The notes under the pieces are model-generated. The model ran no database searches and was not told where the DNA came from. It saw only the letters and a list, made by a program, of their open reading frames with translations. From NCBI GenBank assembly GCA_964529795.1, contig CAZGXM010000013.1, forward strand, positions 1 to 41,290: 41,290 nt of DNA, read 5' to 3'. Every line of letters starts with the position of its first letter. Position 1 is the stretch's first letter. The translations under genes were made by a program, and so were the position numbers. The stretch comes from CAZGXM01 sp964529795 (GTDB lineage: Bacteria; Bacillota; JADQBR01). This document shows positions 24,997 to 33,130 of this stretch, one piece after another.

Positions 24997-25854
24997 GTGA
25001 TTAGCCTGGGAATTGCCTGGCGATTGCTGGAAACCGGTTACCAGGACGGCGCTACCAACATGGCTGTGGATGAAGCTATTTTAATTCAGCAAAGCAAGGG
25101 ACTGGTACCGCCTACCTTGCGCTTTTATGGCTGGCACCCGGCTGCTTTTTCTCTGGGTTATTTTCAGCAAACAGAAAGGGCTATTGACCTGGAGCGCTGC
25201 CGTCAATATGGGGTGGAATGGGTACGGCGGCTGACCGGTGGCAGGGCTATCCTCCATGAGCGAGAGGTGACTTACAGCGTGGTAGCAGGCCAAGAAGACC
25301 CGAAGGTTTCGGGAACTGTCATCCTGTCGTACCTAAAGATCAGCCAGGGTATTTTAGCCGGCCTTAAGCTACTGGGCGTGAATGCCCGGCTGGCCCAGAG
25401 AGGTGGGCGGAAACGGCCCGGTTCCGCTGCCTGTTTTGATGCTCCTTCCTGGTACGAAATCGTGGTAGAAGGCAAAAAATTGGTGGGTAGCGCCCAGACT
25501 CGAAAATATGGTTCAATTCTGCAGCATGGTTCTATTTTAATCGAGTTGAATACTACGAAATTGTTCTCCTTGCTGGTCTATCCCAATGAAGAGATCCGGG
25601 AGCGGAAACGGCGCGATTTTGCTGAAAAGGCCTGTTCATTGGCAGAGGTGATGGGACGAGAGCCAACCTATGGGGAAGTAGTGGAGGCCATCACCCGGGG
25701 TTTTGACCAGGGGTTGGGTATCAGGATAGAAAAGGGAGAGCTAACCCCTGGCGAATTGAAACTTTCCCAACAATTGCGCCTGGAAAAATATACCCAAGAA
25801 AAGTGGAATCTGGGGGAAAGGCCAAAGAGGTTGTTCAGACCATTTAAGAGATAG
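24997..25854 (+). CDS. lipM: octanoyltransferase LipM (octanoyl-ACP to GcvH)
   Basis: About 285 aa, cofactor transferase (BPL/LPL) fold. Seen: WRLLETGYQDGATNMAVDEA, RRLTGGRAILHEREVTYSV, and AACFDAPSWYEIVVEGKKLVGSAQTR. The Cys in ACFDAPS occupies the position of the LipM catalytic Cys and is absent from ordinary lipoate ligases, so LipM is preferred over LplA. It moves octanoyl from ACP to GcvH, after which LipA adds sulfur. The start is unclear: GTG 24997 lies inside the SD (AAAGGAGGTGAT, 24990-25001), so real initiation may be at CTG 25006 or another near-cognate codon downstream. Its neighbours gcvH and lipA support the role. Confidence 0.87.
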   Translation: MISLGIAWRLLETGYQDGATNMAVDEAILIQQSKGLVPPTLRFYGWHPAAFSLGYFQQTERAIDLERCRQYGVEWVRRLTGGRAILHEREVTYSVVAGQEDPKVSGTVILSYLKISQGILAGLKLLGVNARLAQRGGRKRPGSAACFDAPSWYEIVVEGKKLVGSAQTRKYGSILQHGSILIELNTTKLFSLLVYPNEEIRERKRRDFAEKACSLAEVMGREPTYGEVVEAITRGFDQGLGIRIEKGELTPGELKLSQQLRLEKYTQEKWNLGERPKRLFRPFKR

Positions 25855-25868
25855 AGGGAGGAAATGCT

Positions 25869-26690
25869 ATGTATGTTTACTATAACGGCGAAATAAAGGA
25901 AAAGGATGAAGTGAGGCTTTCCATTGATGACCGGGGCTATACCTTTGGTGAAGGCATTTACGAAGTGGTGAGAGTGTACGGCGGCAAGCCCTTTACTTTG
26001 CGGGAACATTGGCAAAGGCTGCAGCGCAGTGCATCCGAGGTAGAAATTGCTTTGCCCCCTTATTTCAACCTGCAGCACTGGGAAGAAGTTATAGCCAACC
26101 TGGTGAAGGCAAATAATCAACCGGAAAGCTGGGTATACCTGCAGGTTACCCGCGGTGTGCAGTTTCGCAGTCACGGCTTTGCCGATGACCTGACCCCGGT
26201 AGTGATAATGTACCTTATCCCCGCCAGGAATTGGGACAAGGAGCGCCGGGGTGTGAAAGTGGCCCTGGCGGAAGACATTCGCTGGCACCGCTGTGATATA
26301 AAAACGACCATGCTAATGGCAAATACTCTTTTGAAAACCCGGGCCGCCCGGGAGGGTTATTTTGAGGTCATTTTTGAACGGGACGGGTTTATTACCGAAG
26401 GGTCGTCTTCCAACGTGTTTTTCGTAAAGAATGATACTTTAATTACCCCGCCCCTGTCCAATTACATTTTGCCGGGCATCACCAGGGGATATATTCTCAA
26501 ACTGGCAGAAAGGCTGGGCATAAAGTCCGAACAGCGTCCGGTGAAGGTCGGCGAACTGCCTGCCATGCAGGAAGTATTTATCACCGCCACCGGCATAGAG
26601 GCTATTCCCGTCAGTGCCCTGGGGCAGCTGACCTATCAGGCTCCCGGCCCCGTCTACTTGCGATTGATGGAGGCATATGACCGGAACTAG
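25869..26690 (+). CDS. dat: D-amino acid (D-alanine) aminotransferase
   Basis: 273 aa, fold-type IV PLP aminotransferase. Begins with a Tyr-rich N-terminus then DDRGYTFGEGIYEVVRVY. The catalytic Lys is in CDIKTTMLMANTLLK, and FITEGSSSNVFFV plus YILPGITRGYIL complete the family pattern. The RGYTFGEGIYEV and HRCDIKT segments favour D-alanine aminotransferase over branched-chain aminotransferase or aminodeoxychorismate lyase. It makes D-glutamate from D-alanine and 2-oxoglutarate, linking the alanine module to cell-wall precursors. GAGGGAGGAAATGCT precedes the ATG; it starts 14 bp after lipM. Confidence 0.85.
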   Translation: MYVYYNGEIKEKDEVRLSIDDRGYTFGEGIYEVVRVYGGKPFTLREHWQRLQRSASEVEIALPPYFNLQHWEEVIANLVKANNQPESWVYLQVTRGVQFRSHGFADDLTPVVIMYLIPARNWDKERRGVKVALAEDIRWHRCDIKTTMLMANTLLKTRAAREGYFEVIFERDGFITEGSSSNVFFVKNDTLITPPLSNYILPGITRGYILKLAERLGIKSEQRPVKVGELPAMQEVFITATGIEAIPVSALGQLTYQAPGPVYLRLMEAYDRN

Positions 26691-26727
26691 GGTGCCTGGC
26701 ACTCTGTTAATTCGACAAAAGACGACA

Positions 26728-26758
26728 GGAAAACATTTCAATCTAGAAAATGTTTTCC
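26728..26758. terminator. hairpin between convergent dat and DUF4363 genes
   Basis: GGAAAACATTT (26728-26738) pairs perfectly with AAATGTTTTCC (26748-26758), an 11-bp stem with a 9-nt loop. It overlaps the 3' end of the minus-strand gene and could terminate both. A GTGCC-T-GGCAC palindrome (26692-26702) sits just before it. Confidence 0.55.
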
Positions 26759-27123
26759 AGGTTGAATGCTTCTTTTTGCGGTATGTGTTTCAGGTAATGC
26801 TTGATTGAACTGATTTCACCCAGGGCCAATGCGGTGCTTTTGGTGGTGAGATATTTTTCGAGCTTGGATAGAGAACTGTCTATATTATCCATTTCGTGGT
26901 GTTCAATGATTAAGTCCCAGTGAAATTGAACATCCGCCCATTGTTTTTCCAGAACGGCCAGGCTTTCTCGCGCTGCTTTCCAGTTACCGGTGGCAACTTG
27001 ATTTTCCAGATTTGCCAGGGAGTCATTAAGCTTTTGCGCCTGACTGCTGAGTACTTTGTTGGAGTAAAACCCCACTCCGCTGAGCAATATTAAAAAGATT
27101 ACCGCTCCGGCAAGAACGCGCAT
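26743..27123 (-). CDS. DUF4363 family protein
   Basis: 126 aa. One N-terminal membrane anchor (residues 4-20, hydrophobic), then an extracytoplasmic helical domain with repeated Trp/Leu patterns (NWKAARESLAVLEKQWADVQ). It matches the DUF4363 pattern and sits directly downstream of a DUF421 gene, the usual pairing. The two genes meet at 27123 (1-bp overlap). No biochemical role is known. Confidence 0.8.
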   Translation of the reverse strand: MRVLAGAVIFLILLSGVGFYSNKVLSSQAQKLNDSLANLENQVATGNWKAARESLAVLEKQWADVQFHWDLIIEHHEMDNIDSSLSKLEKYLTTKSTALALGEISSIKHYLKHIPQKEAFNLENIF

Positions 27124-27836
27124 CAGTGCTCATGCTCCTTTCCGCTTTGAAAAATAATTGGCGGGCCGTTTTTGGGCTGCACGTAAATTTGGCCGGTGGT
27201 ATCCAGACTGACCAGCAGGACCTGCTTTAAATCAGGGATATTAAGCCCGGACAAAGTATTGAACAGCCAGGTTTCGGACAGGCTGGCCTTGGAAAGATTA
27301 TTTTTGTTTATTTGCCCGTCCACCACCAAATCCAAGGGAAGTCCTTCATATTCGGTGGCGATTTGTATGTCGTCCGGGTTTAACGGTCGTTTTTGCGCCC
27401 GGGGAATTACCGTCAGTTCACCGGTGGTCTCCAGGATGGCGTACTCAACATCGGCAATATTGGGAATATTCCTGGCCCGAAGCTGCTCCAACAGGTCATT
27501 GACATTATAGCGCTGGTGTCGCAGTTCCTTTTCAATAATTTTGCCGTTTTCAATCAGGATGCTGGGTGTCCCGCAAATAATGCTCCGCGCTTTTTGGCTC
27601 TTGAGCGTCAGGTAAGAGAGAATGACCTGCAGTGCGAAAAGAGTAAAGATAGGGACTATACCGTTTAACAGGGGTATTTCCTTATCTTCCATGGGAATTG
27701 AAGCCAACTCGGCAATCATCAGCGAAATTACCAGTTCGTAAGGATGCAGTTGGCTGAATTGGCGCTTTCCCATTAACCGCATTACCAAGACAACTATAGC
27801 AAAGAGAATTGCTGCCCGGGCAAAGACAATCAACAT
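27123..27836 (-). CDS. DUF421 (YetF-like) membrane protein
   Basis: 237 aa. Three N-terminal membrane helices, with RLMGKRQFSQLHPYELVISLMIAELAS between them, then a soluble domain with CGTPSILIENGKIIEKELRHQRYNVNDLLEQLR, the hallmark of DUF421/YetF. These proteins are common in endospore formers and some affect spore germination, but the mechanism is unknown. First of a leftward pair with DUF4363. Confidence 0.87.
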   Translation of the reverse strand: MLIVFARAAILFAIVVLVMRLMGKRQFSQLHPYELVISLMIAELASIPMEDKEIPLLNGIVPIFTLFALQVILSYLTLKSQKARSIICGTPSILIENGKIIEKELRHQRYNVNDLLEQLRARNIPNIADVEYAILETTGELTVIPRAQKRPLNPDDIQIATEYEGLPLDLVVDGQINKNNLSKASLSETWLFNTLSGLNIPDLKQVLLVSLDTTGQIYVQPKNGPPIIFQSGKEHEH

Positions 27837-28079
27837 GGTTGTTCACTCCAGATGTCAACGAGTATAAAAAAGAAGCGACAAGGGCCGGTTGCTACCCGCC
27901 CGGTGGTTTTTATGCAAGTACTATTATTACCCAAAGCGGGTAGTTGTATTATTAGCCAGTGTAGGTGTAATAGTGTTTGTGGGATGGTATTGATAATAGA
28001 ATAAAATCCGTTCTCTCCCGGCATTTGCTGTTTAGTTTTGTAGAAAAATGCTGTAAAATGGGAGGTGGGAGGTGGGGGA

Positions 28080-29768
28080 ATGGAGCTGGAATATGTGAGA
28101 AAAAAGAATCCGAAGCCGTTGGGGCTTTTTTTCTTTTTTATTGTTTTGGTCTTGATGGTGTTTTCGGGAGCTGTTTACCTGTACCCGGCCTTTGTGAAAG
28201 TGCCTCCCACTGAGGGTTTAAGATTGATCATTGATAACAGTGATTTGGGAAAAGATAAGACGGACGTTATCAACGGCGATATCTACCTGCCGTACCGGGT
28301 AGTGAAAGAACATTTGGACCCGGCCATTTTCTGGGAAAAAGATACGGGTAAGGTAATTGTCACCACAAAAGACAAGGTAATCAGGATGGCCGCCGATGCG
28401 GTGACGGCACGGGTAAATTCTGAAGAAATGACGCTGCAGGCGCCGGTGCGGGAAAAAGAGGGGAAGCCCTGGATACCGGTGGAGTTTTTGGCGCCGCTTT
28501 ACCAGGTGGACATCAAATATTATCCCGGTACCCGGCGGGTAGTCATTACCAGGTTGAATAGGGAACGCAAGCTGGGGCGGGTGTCGGCAAAGGCAAAGTT
28601 GAGGACTGCGCCCGGTTTTCGCAATCCCTGGCTGGACAGGTTGGAGAGCGGCGACGTGGTGGAAGTATTCGGGCGCCAAGGAGACTACCTGCGGGTGCGT
28701 ACCGCTGCAGGCGGATTGTTGGGGTATGTTGCAGCGGCGAACATATCGATTACAGAAGTTGCCGAACCCGGCAAGCAAGACGTGGGACCGGTGGCAGTGT
28801 GGCAGCCTCCTGCAGGAGAACGAGTAAATCTTACCTGGGAGTTTGTCACACGGGATAACCCTGATACGGCAAAAATTCCGCTGCTTCCCGGTGTGAACGT
28901 CGTGTCCCCCACGTGGTTTTACCTTAGTGATACCGCCGGGAACGTTGGCAACAGGGCCGGCAGTAACTACGTGTCCTGGGCTCACCGGCGCGGTTACCAG
29001 GTTTGGGCATTATTCAGCAACGATTTTAACAGGGACCGTACCCATGCGGTGCTTGCAGCGGCGGAAAAACGGGAAAAAGTGATAGACCAACTGCTGGTTT
29101 ATGCCCAGCTTTACCGGCTGGACGGGCTCAATATTGACTTTGAAAATGTTTATGTTAAGGATGGAGATTTGCTGGTGCAATTTGTACGGGAACTGGTCCC
29201 CCTCGCTCACCAGCAGGGTTTGGTGGTTTCCATAGATGTGACGGTGAAAAGCGGCAGCGCCAACTATTCCCTGTTCTATGACAGGGAAGCATTGGGGGAA
29301 GCAGTTGATTATGTGATTTTAATGACTTACGATGAACACTGGGCATCTAGCCCCGAGGCCGGTTCCGTGGCTTCCCTGCCCTGGGTGGAGCGGGGAGTGC
29401 TGGGTCTGCTGGAGGAGGTGCCCCGGGATAAGTTGATTTTAGGGGTCCCATTTTATACCCGTTTGTGGATTGAAAAGGAGCAGGAAGACGGTTCTGTAAG
29501 GGTTCAATCAAAAGCCCTGTCCATGAAGGCTGCAGCAGAACTGATAGCCGGGAACGGTGCCGGTGTATCCTATGACGAGGCAGCCGGGCAGCACTATGCC
29601 ACCTGGCAAAGAGGGGGCGTGGTTTACGAGATCTGGCTGGAAAACGAGAATTCCATGCGCCAGCGAGCGGCTCTGGTAAAAAAGTACGGTTTGGCAGGAA
29701 TTGCTTCGTGGCGCAGGGGGTTTGAAAAGGACAATATTTGGGAAGTTATTCTCGAGGAAATAAAATAG
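28080..29768 (+). CDS. membrane-anchored GH18 glycosidase with copper-amine-oxidase-like and SH3 domains
   Basis: About 562 aa from ATG 28080, which follows GGAGGTGGGGG; an upstream in-frame GTG at 28065 lies within the SD repeats. Residues about 14-38 are a membrane anchor. Next are a copper-amine-oxidase N-terminal-like domain (DVINGDIYLPYRVVKEHLD, then WIPVEFLAPLY), an SH3 domain (LRTAPGFRNPWL and GDYLRVRTAAGGLLGYV), then a GH18 barrel from about residue 245 with catalytic DGLNIDFEN and later VILMTYDEHW. The same DGxNIDFE form occurs in spore cortex-lytic GH18 enzymes such as YaaH/SleL, so a peptidoglycan or spore-coat target is likely. It stands alone. Confidence 0.88.
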   Translation: MELEYVRKKNPKPLGLFFFFIVLVLMVFSGAVYLYPAFVKVPPTEGLRLIIDNSDLGKDKTDVINGDIYLPYRVVKEHLDPAIFWEKDTGKVIVTTKDKVIRMAADAVTARVNSEEMTLQAPVREKEGKPWIPVEFLAPLYQVDIKYYPGTRRVVITRLNRERKLGRVSAKAKLRTAPGFRNPWLDRLESGDVVEVFGRQGDYLRVRTAAGGLLGYVAAANISITEVAEPGKQDVGPVAVWQPPAGERVNLTWEFVTRDNPDTAKIPLLPGVNVVSPTWFYLSDTAGNVGNRAGSNYVSWAHRRGYQVWALFSNDFNRDRTHAVLAAAEKREKVIDQLLVYAQLYRLDGLNIDFENVYVKDGDLLVQFVRELVPLAHQQGLVVSIDVTVKSGSANYSLFYDREALGEAVDYVILMTYDEHWASSPEAGSVASLPWVERGVLGLLEEVPRDKLILGVPFYTRLWIEKEQEDGSVRVQSKALSMKAAAELIAGNGAGVSYDEAAGQHYATWQRGGVVYEIWLENENSMRQRAALVKKYGLAGIASWRRGFEKDNIWEVILEEIK

Positions 29769-29777
29769 GGAAGCATG

Positions 29778-30062
29778 TTAAACACCGCGGGGGAACTTGC
29801 GGATTACCCGGCCGTTTTCGTATTTGCTTACGTAAGCCCCGTCTTTGCCGGTTTCTGTCAGGCTCAGGTCCCTTGCCGCATTCCAGCCCAGTTGTTCGCA
29901 GATGGGAACCAGCTCGTTTACCGCCGATTCGATGGTGCCCACTTTTTTAAATTCTGATAAATCGGATGAAAATTCATACCCCAGGGGTTCTAATTGTTTT
30001 TTTAGTTGCCGCAGGCGTTCCTTCGCCAATCCTTTCAGACTGCCGTTTACTTTATGAAACAT
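29778..30062 (-). CDS. small protein of unknown function
   Basis: 94 aa, no signal peptide or membrane segment. Charged N-terminal helix (LKGLAKERLRQLKKQLE) followed by GYEFSSDLSEFKKVGTIESAVNELVP. A good SD (GGGAGGTCGGAG) precedes the ATG on the minus strand. I do not recognise a family. It is convergent with the GH18 gene, 9 bp apart, and lies downstream of the DUF2680 gene. Confidence 0.65.
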   Translation of the reverse strand: MFHKVNGSLKGLAKERLRQLKKQLEPLGYEFSSDLSEFKKVGTIESAVNELVPICEQLGWNAARDLSLTETGKDGAYVSKYENGRVIRKFPRGV

Positions 30063-30139
30063 GACTTACTCCGACCTCCCGGCATAAATTTTTGTATTTA
30101 TAACTTGTGTAGTTAACACAAAAATCATACCCGGCATCA

Positions 30140-30178
30140 TGAAAACAAAAAGAACCCGCCTTTTCAGACAGGTTCTTA
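30140..30178 (-). terminator. intrinsic terminator after the DUF2680-like gene
   Basis: Reading minus: AAGAACC - 13-nt loop - GGGTTCTT followed by TTTGTTTTC. It lies 24 bp beyond the stop codon at 30202. Confidence 0.75.
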
Positions 30179-30201
30179 CAACAAACCAGGCAGATACATG
30201 T

Positions 30202-30570
30202 TTAGAGACTGTTACTGGTATTTTGGGGGCCATAAGCACCGTAAGGGCCCCAGCCGCCCATACCACCGCAGAAACCCGGGCCGCCCATCATTCCATAGCC
30301 GCCGGGACTCATCATGCCGTAACCGGGACCGTAACTGTCGCCAACTTCCTGGCGGTACTTCTGCATGAAGTCGATGCGTTGTTTAATGTAGTCACCTTGT
30401 TGATCGGTAAGCTGACCCTGTTGAACGTATTCATCTACAATCTGTTTTCTGATTGCAAACAACTGGTTGAAAAGGTCTGCCAACTTACTGTTTTCCTGAC
30501 TGGCGGCAAAAGCAGGCAGCGCCATGGCCAGCACAAAAACGGCAACAACTAAGACAGCAACTTTTTTCAT
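30202..30570 (-). CDS. secreted DUF2680 (YckD-like) protein with Gly/Met-rich tail
   Basis: 122 aa. Signal peptide MKKVAVLVVAVFVLAMALPAFAA (cleavage after AFA-A), then a helical segment LADLFNQLFAIRKQIVDEYVQQGQLTDQQGDYIKQRIDFMQ typical of YckD/DUF2680 proteins, then a low-complexity tail rich in Gly, Met, Tyr, Pro with one Cys. SD GGGAGGTG precedes the ATG. Function unknown; the Met-rich tail could bind metal, which is speculation. Confidence 0.78.
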   Translation of the reverse strand: MKKVAVLVVAVFVLAMALPAFAASQENSKLADLFNQLFAIRKQIVDEYVQQGQLTDQQGDYIKQRIDFMQKYRQEVGDSYGPGYGMMSPGGYGMMGGPGFCGGMGGWGPYGAYGPQNTSNSL

Positions 30571-30757
30571 GGATTTTTCACCTCCCTGATTATTTTTTCC
30601 TAACCGTCAGGTATAGTATAAATCGAAAGTATGGTTACAATATGATAGAAATATGAAGAATTTGTGAAACCTGAATTTTTTAGGAGAATTTTTTCACTGT
30701 CTCACCAACGGGCCGCTGGGAAAATGTTTTCCTGGACCGCCGACGGGAAGGGCCGTC
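30571..30757. other. intergenic region between the DUF2680-like gene and the small ORF
   Basis: AT-rich divergent spacer. AGTATAAATCG near 30616-30626 is a possible promoter element. A GTG-initiated frame from 30664 exists but has no SD and competes with the ORF at 30758. Confidence 0.35.
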
Positions 30758-30850
30758 ATGAATTATACGACGCACTCCCGGGCAGCCTTTGCCACCTGCG
30801 TGGGTTTTTTGGCCTATGCCTTGTGGGAATACTTTACTTGCGATAAATAA
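30758..30850 (+). CDS. possible 30-residue single-pass membrane peptide
   Basis: ATG at 30758 to TAA 30848-30850. The product has a hydrophobic core (AAFATCVGFLAYALWEYF) flanked by charged ends, and two Cys. A GGGAAGGG sequence 5 nt upstream could be an SD. It ends 14 bp before the nitrilase-like gene. Too short to assign; the overlapping frame from 30664 could be an alternative. Confidence 0.3.
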   Translation: MNYTTHSRAAFATCVGFLAYALWEYFTCDK

Positions 30851-30867
30851 GGGAAGGAAACGGGGTG

Positions 30868-31668
30868 ATGCCTGTGTGCCCGCTCAGTGCAGCGATTTTA
30901 AAGGACCAATACCTGCCGGATGATGAACGGGATTTGCAGAAGATTTTGCAAGAAGTTGATGCCGGGGCTGAAAAACCTGTAAAGCTGCTGGTCTTGCAGT
31001 CATGGTGCGGTCGAGGGATTCTGGCTGCCGGTACGGCAAACAGCAAACTGAATGTGCTGAAAAAAACAGCTCAAAAGCACGGCGTTTTTATCGCCGCCCA
31101 CGGGTGGGTAAAAGAGGGCAACGACTTATATTCCCGCTGCTGGCTGGTTGATATCCGCGGCGAAATATCCCTAGTCCAGGACCAGACTCATGATAAAAGC
31201 GGGCAGCTAAAGCTAAGCGATACTTTGTACGTCAGGACAACAGCACTGGGGACCGTTGGTTTTCTGGCCGGTGATGACGTGTGGGTGCCGGAAGTGGGGC
31301 GTATCCTCCGCCTCCAGGGGGCGGATTTGTTTATTGCATTTTCTTTTTTACCGGCGCCGTTGAATCCATGGCAGCAGTGGGCGGGCATCTGGCAGCAGGT
31401 GCAGCAGAACCAGGTATTTGCCCTGGAGGCCAGTTTTAACGGGCAGGCTGGCGGCAGGCATTTTGCCGGGGAAAATATCATCCATGCCCCCTGTGAAATG
31501 ACGGCGGGGGAAAGGGGATTTTTGGCCAGGGACCAGGAAAAAGGCTCTTACTTGGCCGCAGCTTTGGATTATCAAGCGCTGGCGCAGGTCAGGGAAAGGT
31601 ATCCCCTGCACCGGTTTTACAACACTGGCTTTTATCAGAGAGCTTTACCACAGTGTTACCGGGGGTGA
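30868..31668 (+). CDS. nitrilase-superfamily protein lacking the catalytic triad
   Basis: About 266 aa with a carbon-nitrogen hydrolase fold, but the Glu-Lys-Cys triad is gone. Compared with the next gene, the Glu of VVFPED corresponds to LVLQSWC, the Lys of RQRKLHL to DQTHDKS, and the Cys of FPICMDATYFE to FLAGDDVWVPE (Gly in place of Cys). It is therefore unlikely to hydrolyse amides and may be a regulatory or structural partner. ATG 30868 (or GTG 30865) follows AAGGAAACGGGG. It overlaps or abuts the active paralogue downstream, so the two are translated together. Confidence 0.75.
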   Translation: MPVCPLSAAILKDQYLPDDERDLQKILQEVDAGAEKPVKLLVLQSWCGRGILAAGTANSKLNVLKKTAQKHGVFIAAHGWVKEGNDLYSRCWLVDIRGEISLVQDQTHDKSGQLKLSDTLYVRTTALGTVGFLAGDDVWVPEVGRILRLQGADLFIAFSFLPAPLNPWQQWAGIWQQVQQNQVFALEASFNGQAGGRHFAGENIIHAPCEMTAGERGFLARDQEKGSYLAAALDYQALAQVRERYPLHRFYNTGFYQRALPQCYRG

Positions 31669-31673
31669 AAACG

Positions 31674-32726
31674 ATGGGTTGGTGGCAGGCATTACAGGGG
31701 AAAGTGCTGTTAAAGTACCTCATGTGGCGTAGCAGACCCGGGCGGATTACCCGCTATTTGGCACAGAAAACTTATTTTCAAGCTACCCCTCCCGTGCCGG
31801 ACCGGGTGACGGTAGCGGCAGTTCAGGGGGAACTGACTTTGGTTTCCGACCCGTTGGACTATGCCCGGCAAATGTATTCCAAGGTGTACCAGGCGGCGAA
31901 ACGGGGCGCGCAGCTGGTTGTTTTTCCCGAGGACAACGCCAGTCACCTGGTGGGGATACTGCCGGGGTTGACCGGGGCGGGGGATGTGTCGGAAGCTTTG
32001 GGGCAGATTGACCCTGACCTGCGAGTGGCGGATATATTTAACTATCTTACACCGGTAACCAACAGTGTCTATTTCACTGTTTTCCGCTATCTGGCGGCAA
32101 GGTTTAAACTATATATAATGGCAGGGAGCATCATTGTCAGCAGTGACAGCGGCCAGACGGTAAACGAGGCGTGCCTGTTCGGCCCCGGGGGTGAAGTTGT
32201 GGGCAGACAGCGGAAGCTGCACCTCTTGCCGCTGGAGGTGGAATGGGGTTTGAGCAGCGGTGAGCAGTTACCGGTTTTTGAAACAGCGGTGGGCAGGATC
32301 GCCTTTCCCATCTGTATGGATGCCACTTATTTTGAGACTTTTAGAATTGCCGCTTTTAACGGTGCGGAGGCGGTAATTATCCCCGCGGCCAACCCCGATG
32401 AATATAACTTTTGGAAGGAACTGCGCGGGGTTTGGCCCAGGGTGCAGGAGAGCGGGGTATTCGGTATTCGGGCCAGCATGGTGGGCCGCATTTTCGGGCT
32501 GACCCTTACCGGGCGGTCGGGGATATTTGCGCCGCTGGAACTCACTGCCAACAAGGACGGTGTCCTGGCCCAAGCGGAAACACCCGACCGACCGGAAATC
32601 ATTGTGGCAGATCTGGATTACCGGGTGCTCCGCGAGTACCGCCGCCAAAATGGCTTTAACCGCTACCTCAACAAATCACTTTGTCAAAAATATTTGCCTC
32701 AACTGTATGGCGCCTCTCTTGGATAG
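31674..32726 (+). CDS. carbon-nitrogen hydrolase (nitrilase family)
   Basis: About 350 aa. The triad is intact: Glu in QLVVFPEDNA, Lys in GRQRKLHLLPLE, Cys in AFPICMDATYFE. An extra N-terminal 45 residues (WWQALQGKVLLKYLMWRSRPGR) precede the domain, and the QYYxAN-like region is shifted, so this is not a standard omega-amidase. The amide or nitrile substrate is unknown. I choose ATG 31674, 8 nt after GGGGG; GTG 31665 or 31653 would overlap the upstream gene. Paired with the triad-less paralogue. Confidence 0.83.
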   Translation: MGWWQALQGKVLLKYLMWRSRPGRITRYLAQKTYFQATPPVPDRVTVAAVQGELTLVSDPLDYARQMYSKVYQAAKRGAQLVVFPEDNASHLVGILPGLTGAGDVSEALGQIDPDLRVADIFNYLTPVTNSVYFTVFRYLAARFKLYIMAGSIIVSSDSGQTVNEACLFGPGGEVVGRQRKLHLLPLEVEWGLSSGEQLPVFETAVGRIAFPICMDATYFETFRIAAFNGAEAVIIPAANPDEYNFWKELRGVWPRVQESGVFGIRASMVGRIFGLTLTGRSGIFAPLELTANKDGVLAQAETPDRPEIIVADLDYRVLREYRRQNGFNRYLNKSLCQKYLPQLYGASLG

Positions 32727-32768
32727 ATTGGAAGCAGGGTGCGCATAATATTGGCGGAGGTGGAAATT

Positions 32769-33098
32769 ATGAAAAAACGGGTTGCAGTGGAGCAGACTTT
32801 AACGAATGTCGGCCAGTTTCTTTCTGAAAAGGGATATGAGATTGCTTCCTTGGACCCCCTCAGTGAAAGCAAAGCCGAACTGCATAATGTCTCGGCGGTT
32901 GTCATCAGCGGTCAGGATGAAAATCTGCTGGGTATGGAGGACTTGCAGACCCGGACCCCGGTAATTGATGCCAGGGGGATGACAGCGGAAGAGGTTTATG
33001 AACGGTTGCAGGAGTTGGAGCAAAAAGAAGAGCGGCAGGCCCGGGGGGCCGGAGGGGAAGAGGCTGCCTACAAGGGGATGAGCAAAACGAAGATATAA
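32769..33098 (+). CDS. YkuS-like (UPF0180) protein
   Basis: About 109 aa from ATG 32769, behind GGCGGAGGTGGAA. The pattern VAVEQTLTNVGQFLSEKGYEIASL then AVVISGQDENLLGM and PVIDARGMTAEEVYERL is that of UPF0180/YkuS. The C-terminal 25 residues are a charged Glu/Arg/Gly tail not expected in the short family members. Function unknown. It follows the nitrilase pair and is followed by a terminator. Confidence 0.8.
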   Translation: MKKRVAVEQTLTNVGQFLSEKGYEIASLDPLSESKAELHNVSAVVISGQDENLLGMEDLQTRTPVIDARGMTAEEVYERLQELEQKEERQARGAGGEEAAYKGMSKTKI

Positions 33099-33104
33099 TA
33101 CAGA

Positions 33105-33130
33105 CCGGGATTTATCCCGGCCTATTTTTT
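33105..33130 (+). terminator. intrinsic terminator after ykuS-like gene
   Basis: CCGGGA - TTTA - TCCCGG (33105-33120) followed by CCTATTTTTT. The tail overlaps the end of the convergent methyltransferase gene. Confidence 0.85.

Noticed and set aside
24997..25854. Lipoate-protein ligase LplA
   Set aside because: The ACFDAPS motif places a Cys where LipM has its catalytic Cys; ligases lack it.
26691..26703. GTGCC-T-GGCAC palindrome as a mobile repeat
   Set aside because: Only one copy was noticed in the window, and it sits next to an ordinary inter-gene hairpin. A genome-wide copy count would be needed.
30664..30846. 60-residue GTG-started reading frame
   Set aside because: No SD, unusual composition, and it overlaps a more plausible short membrane ORF at 30758. 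Neither is firmly supported.
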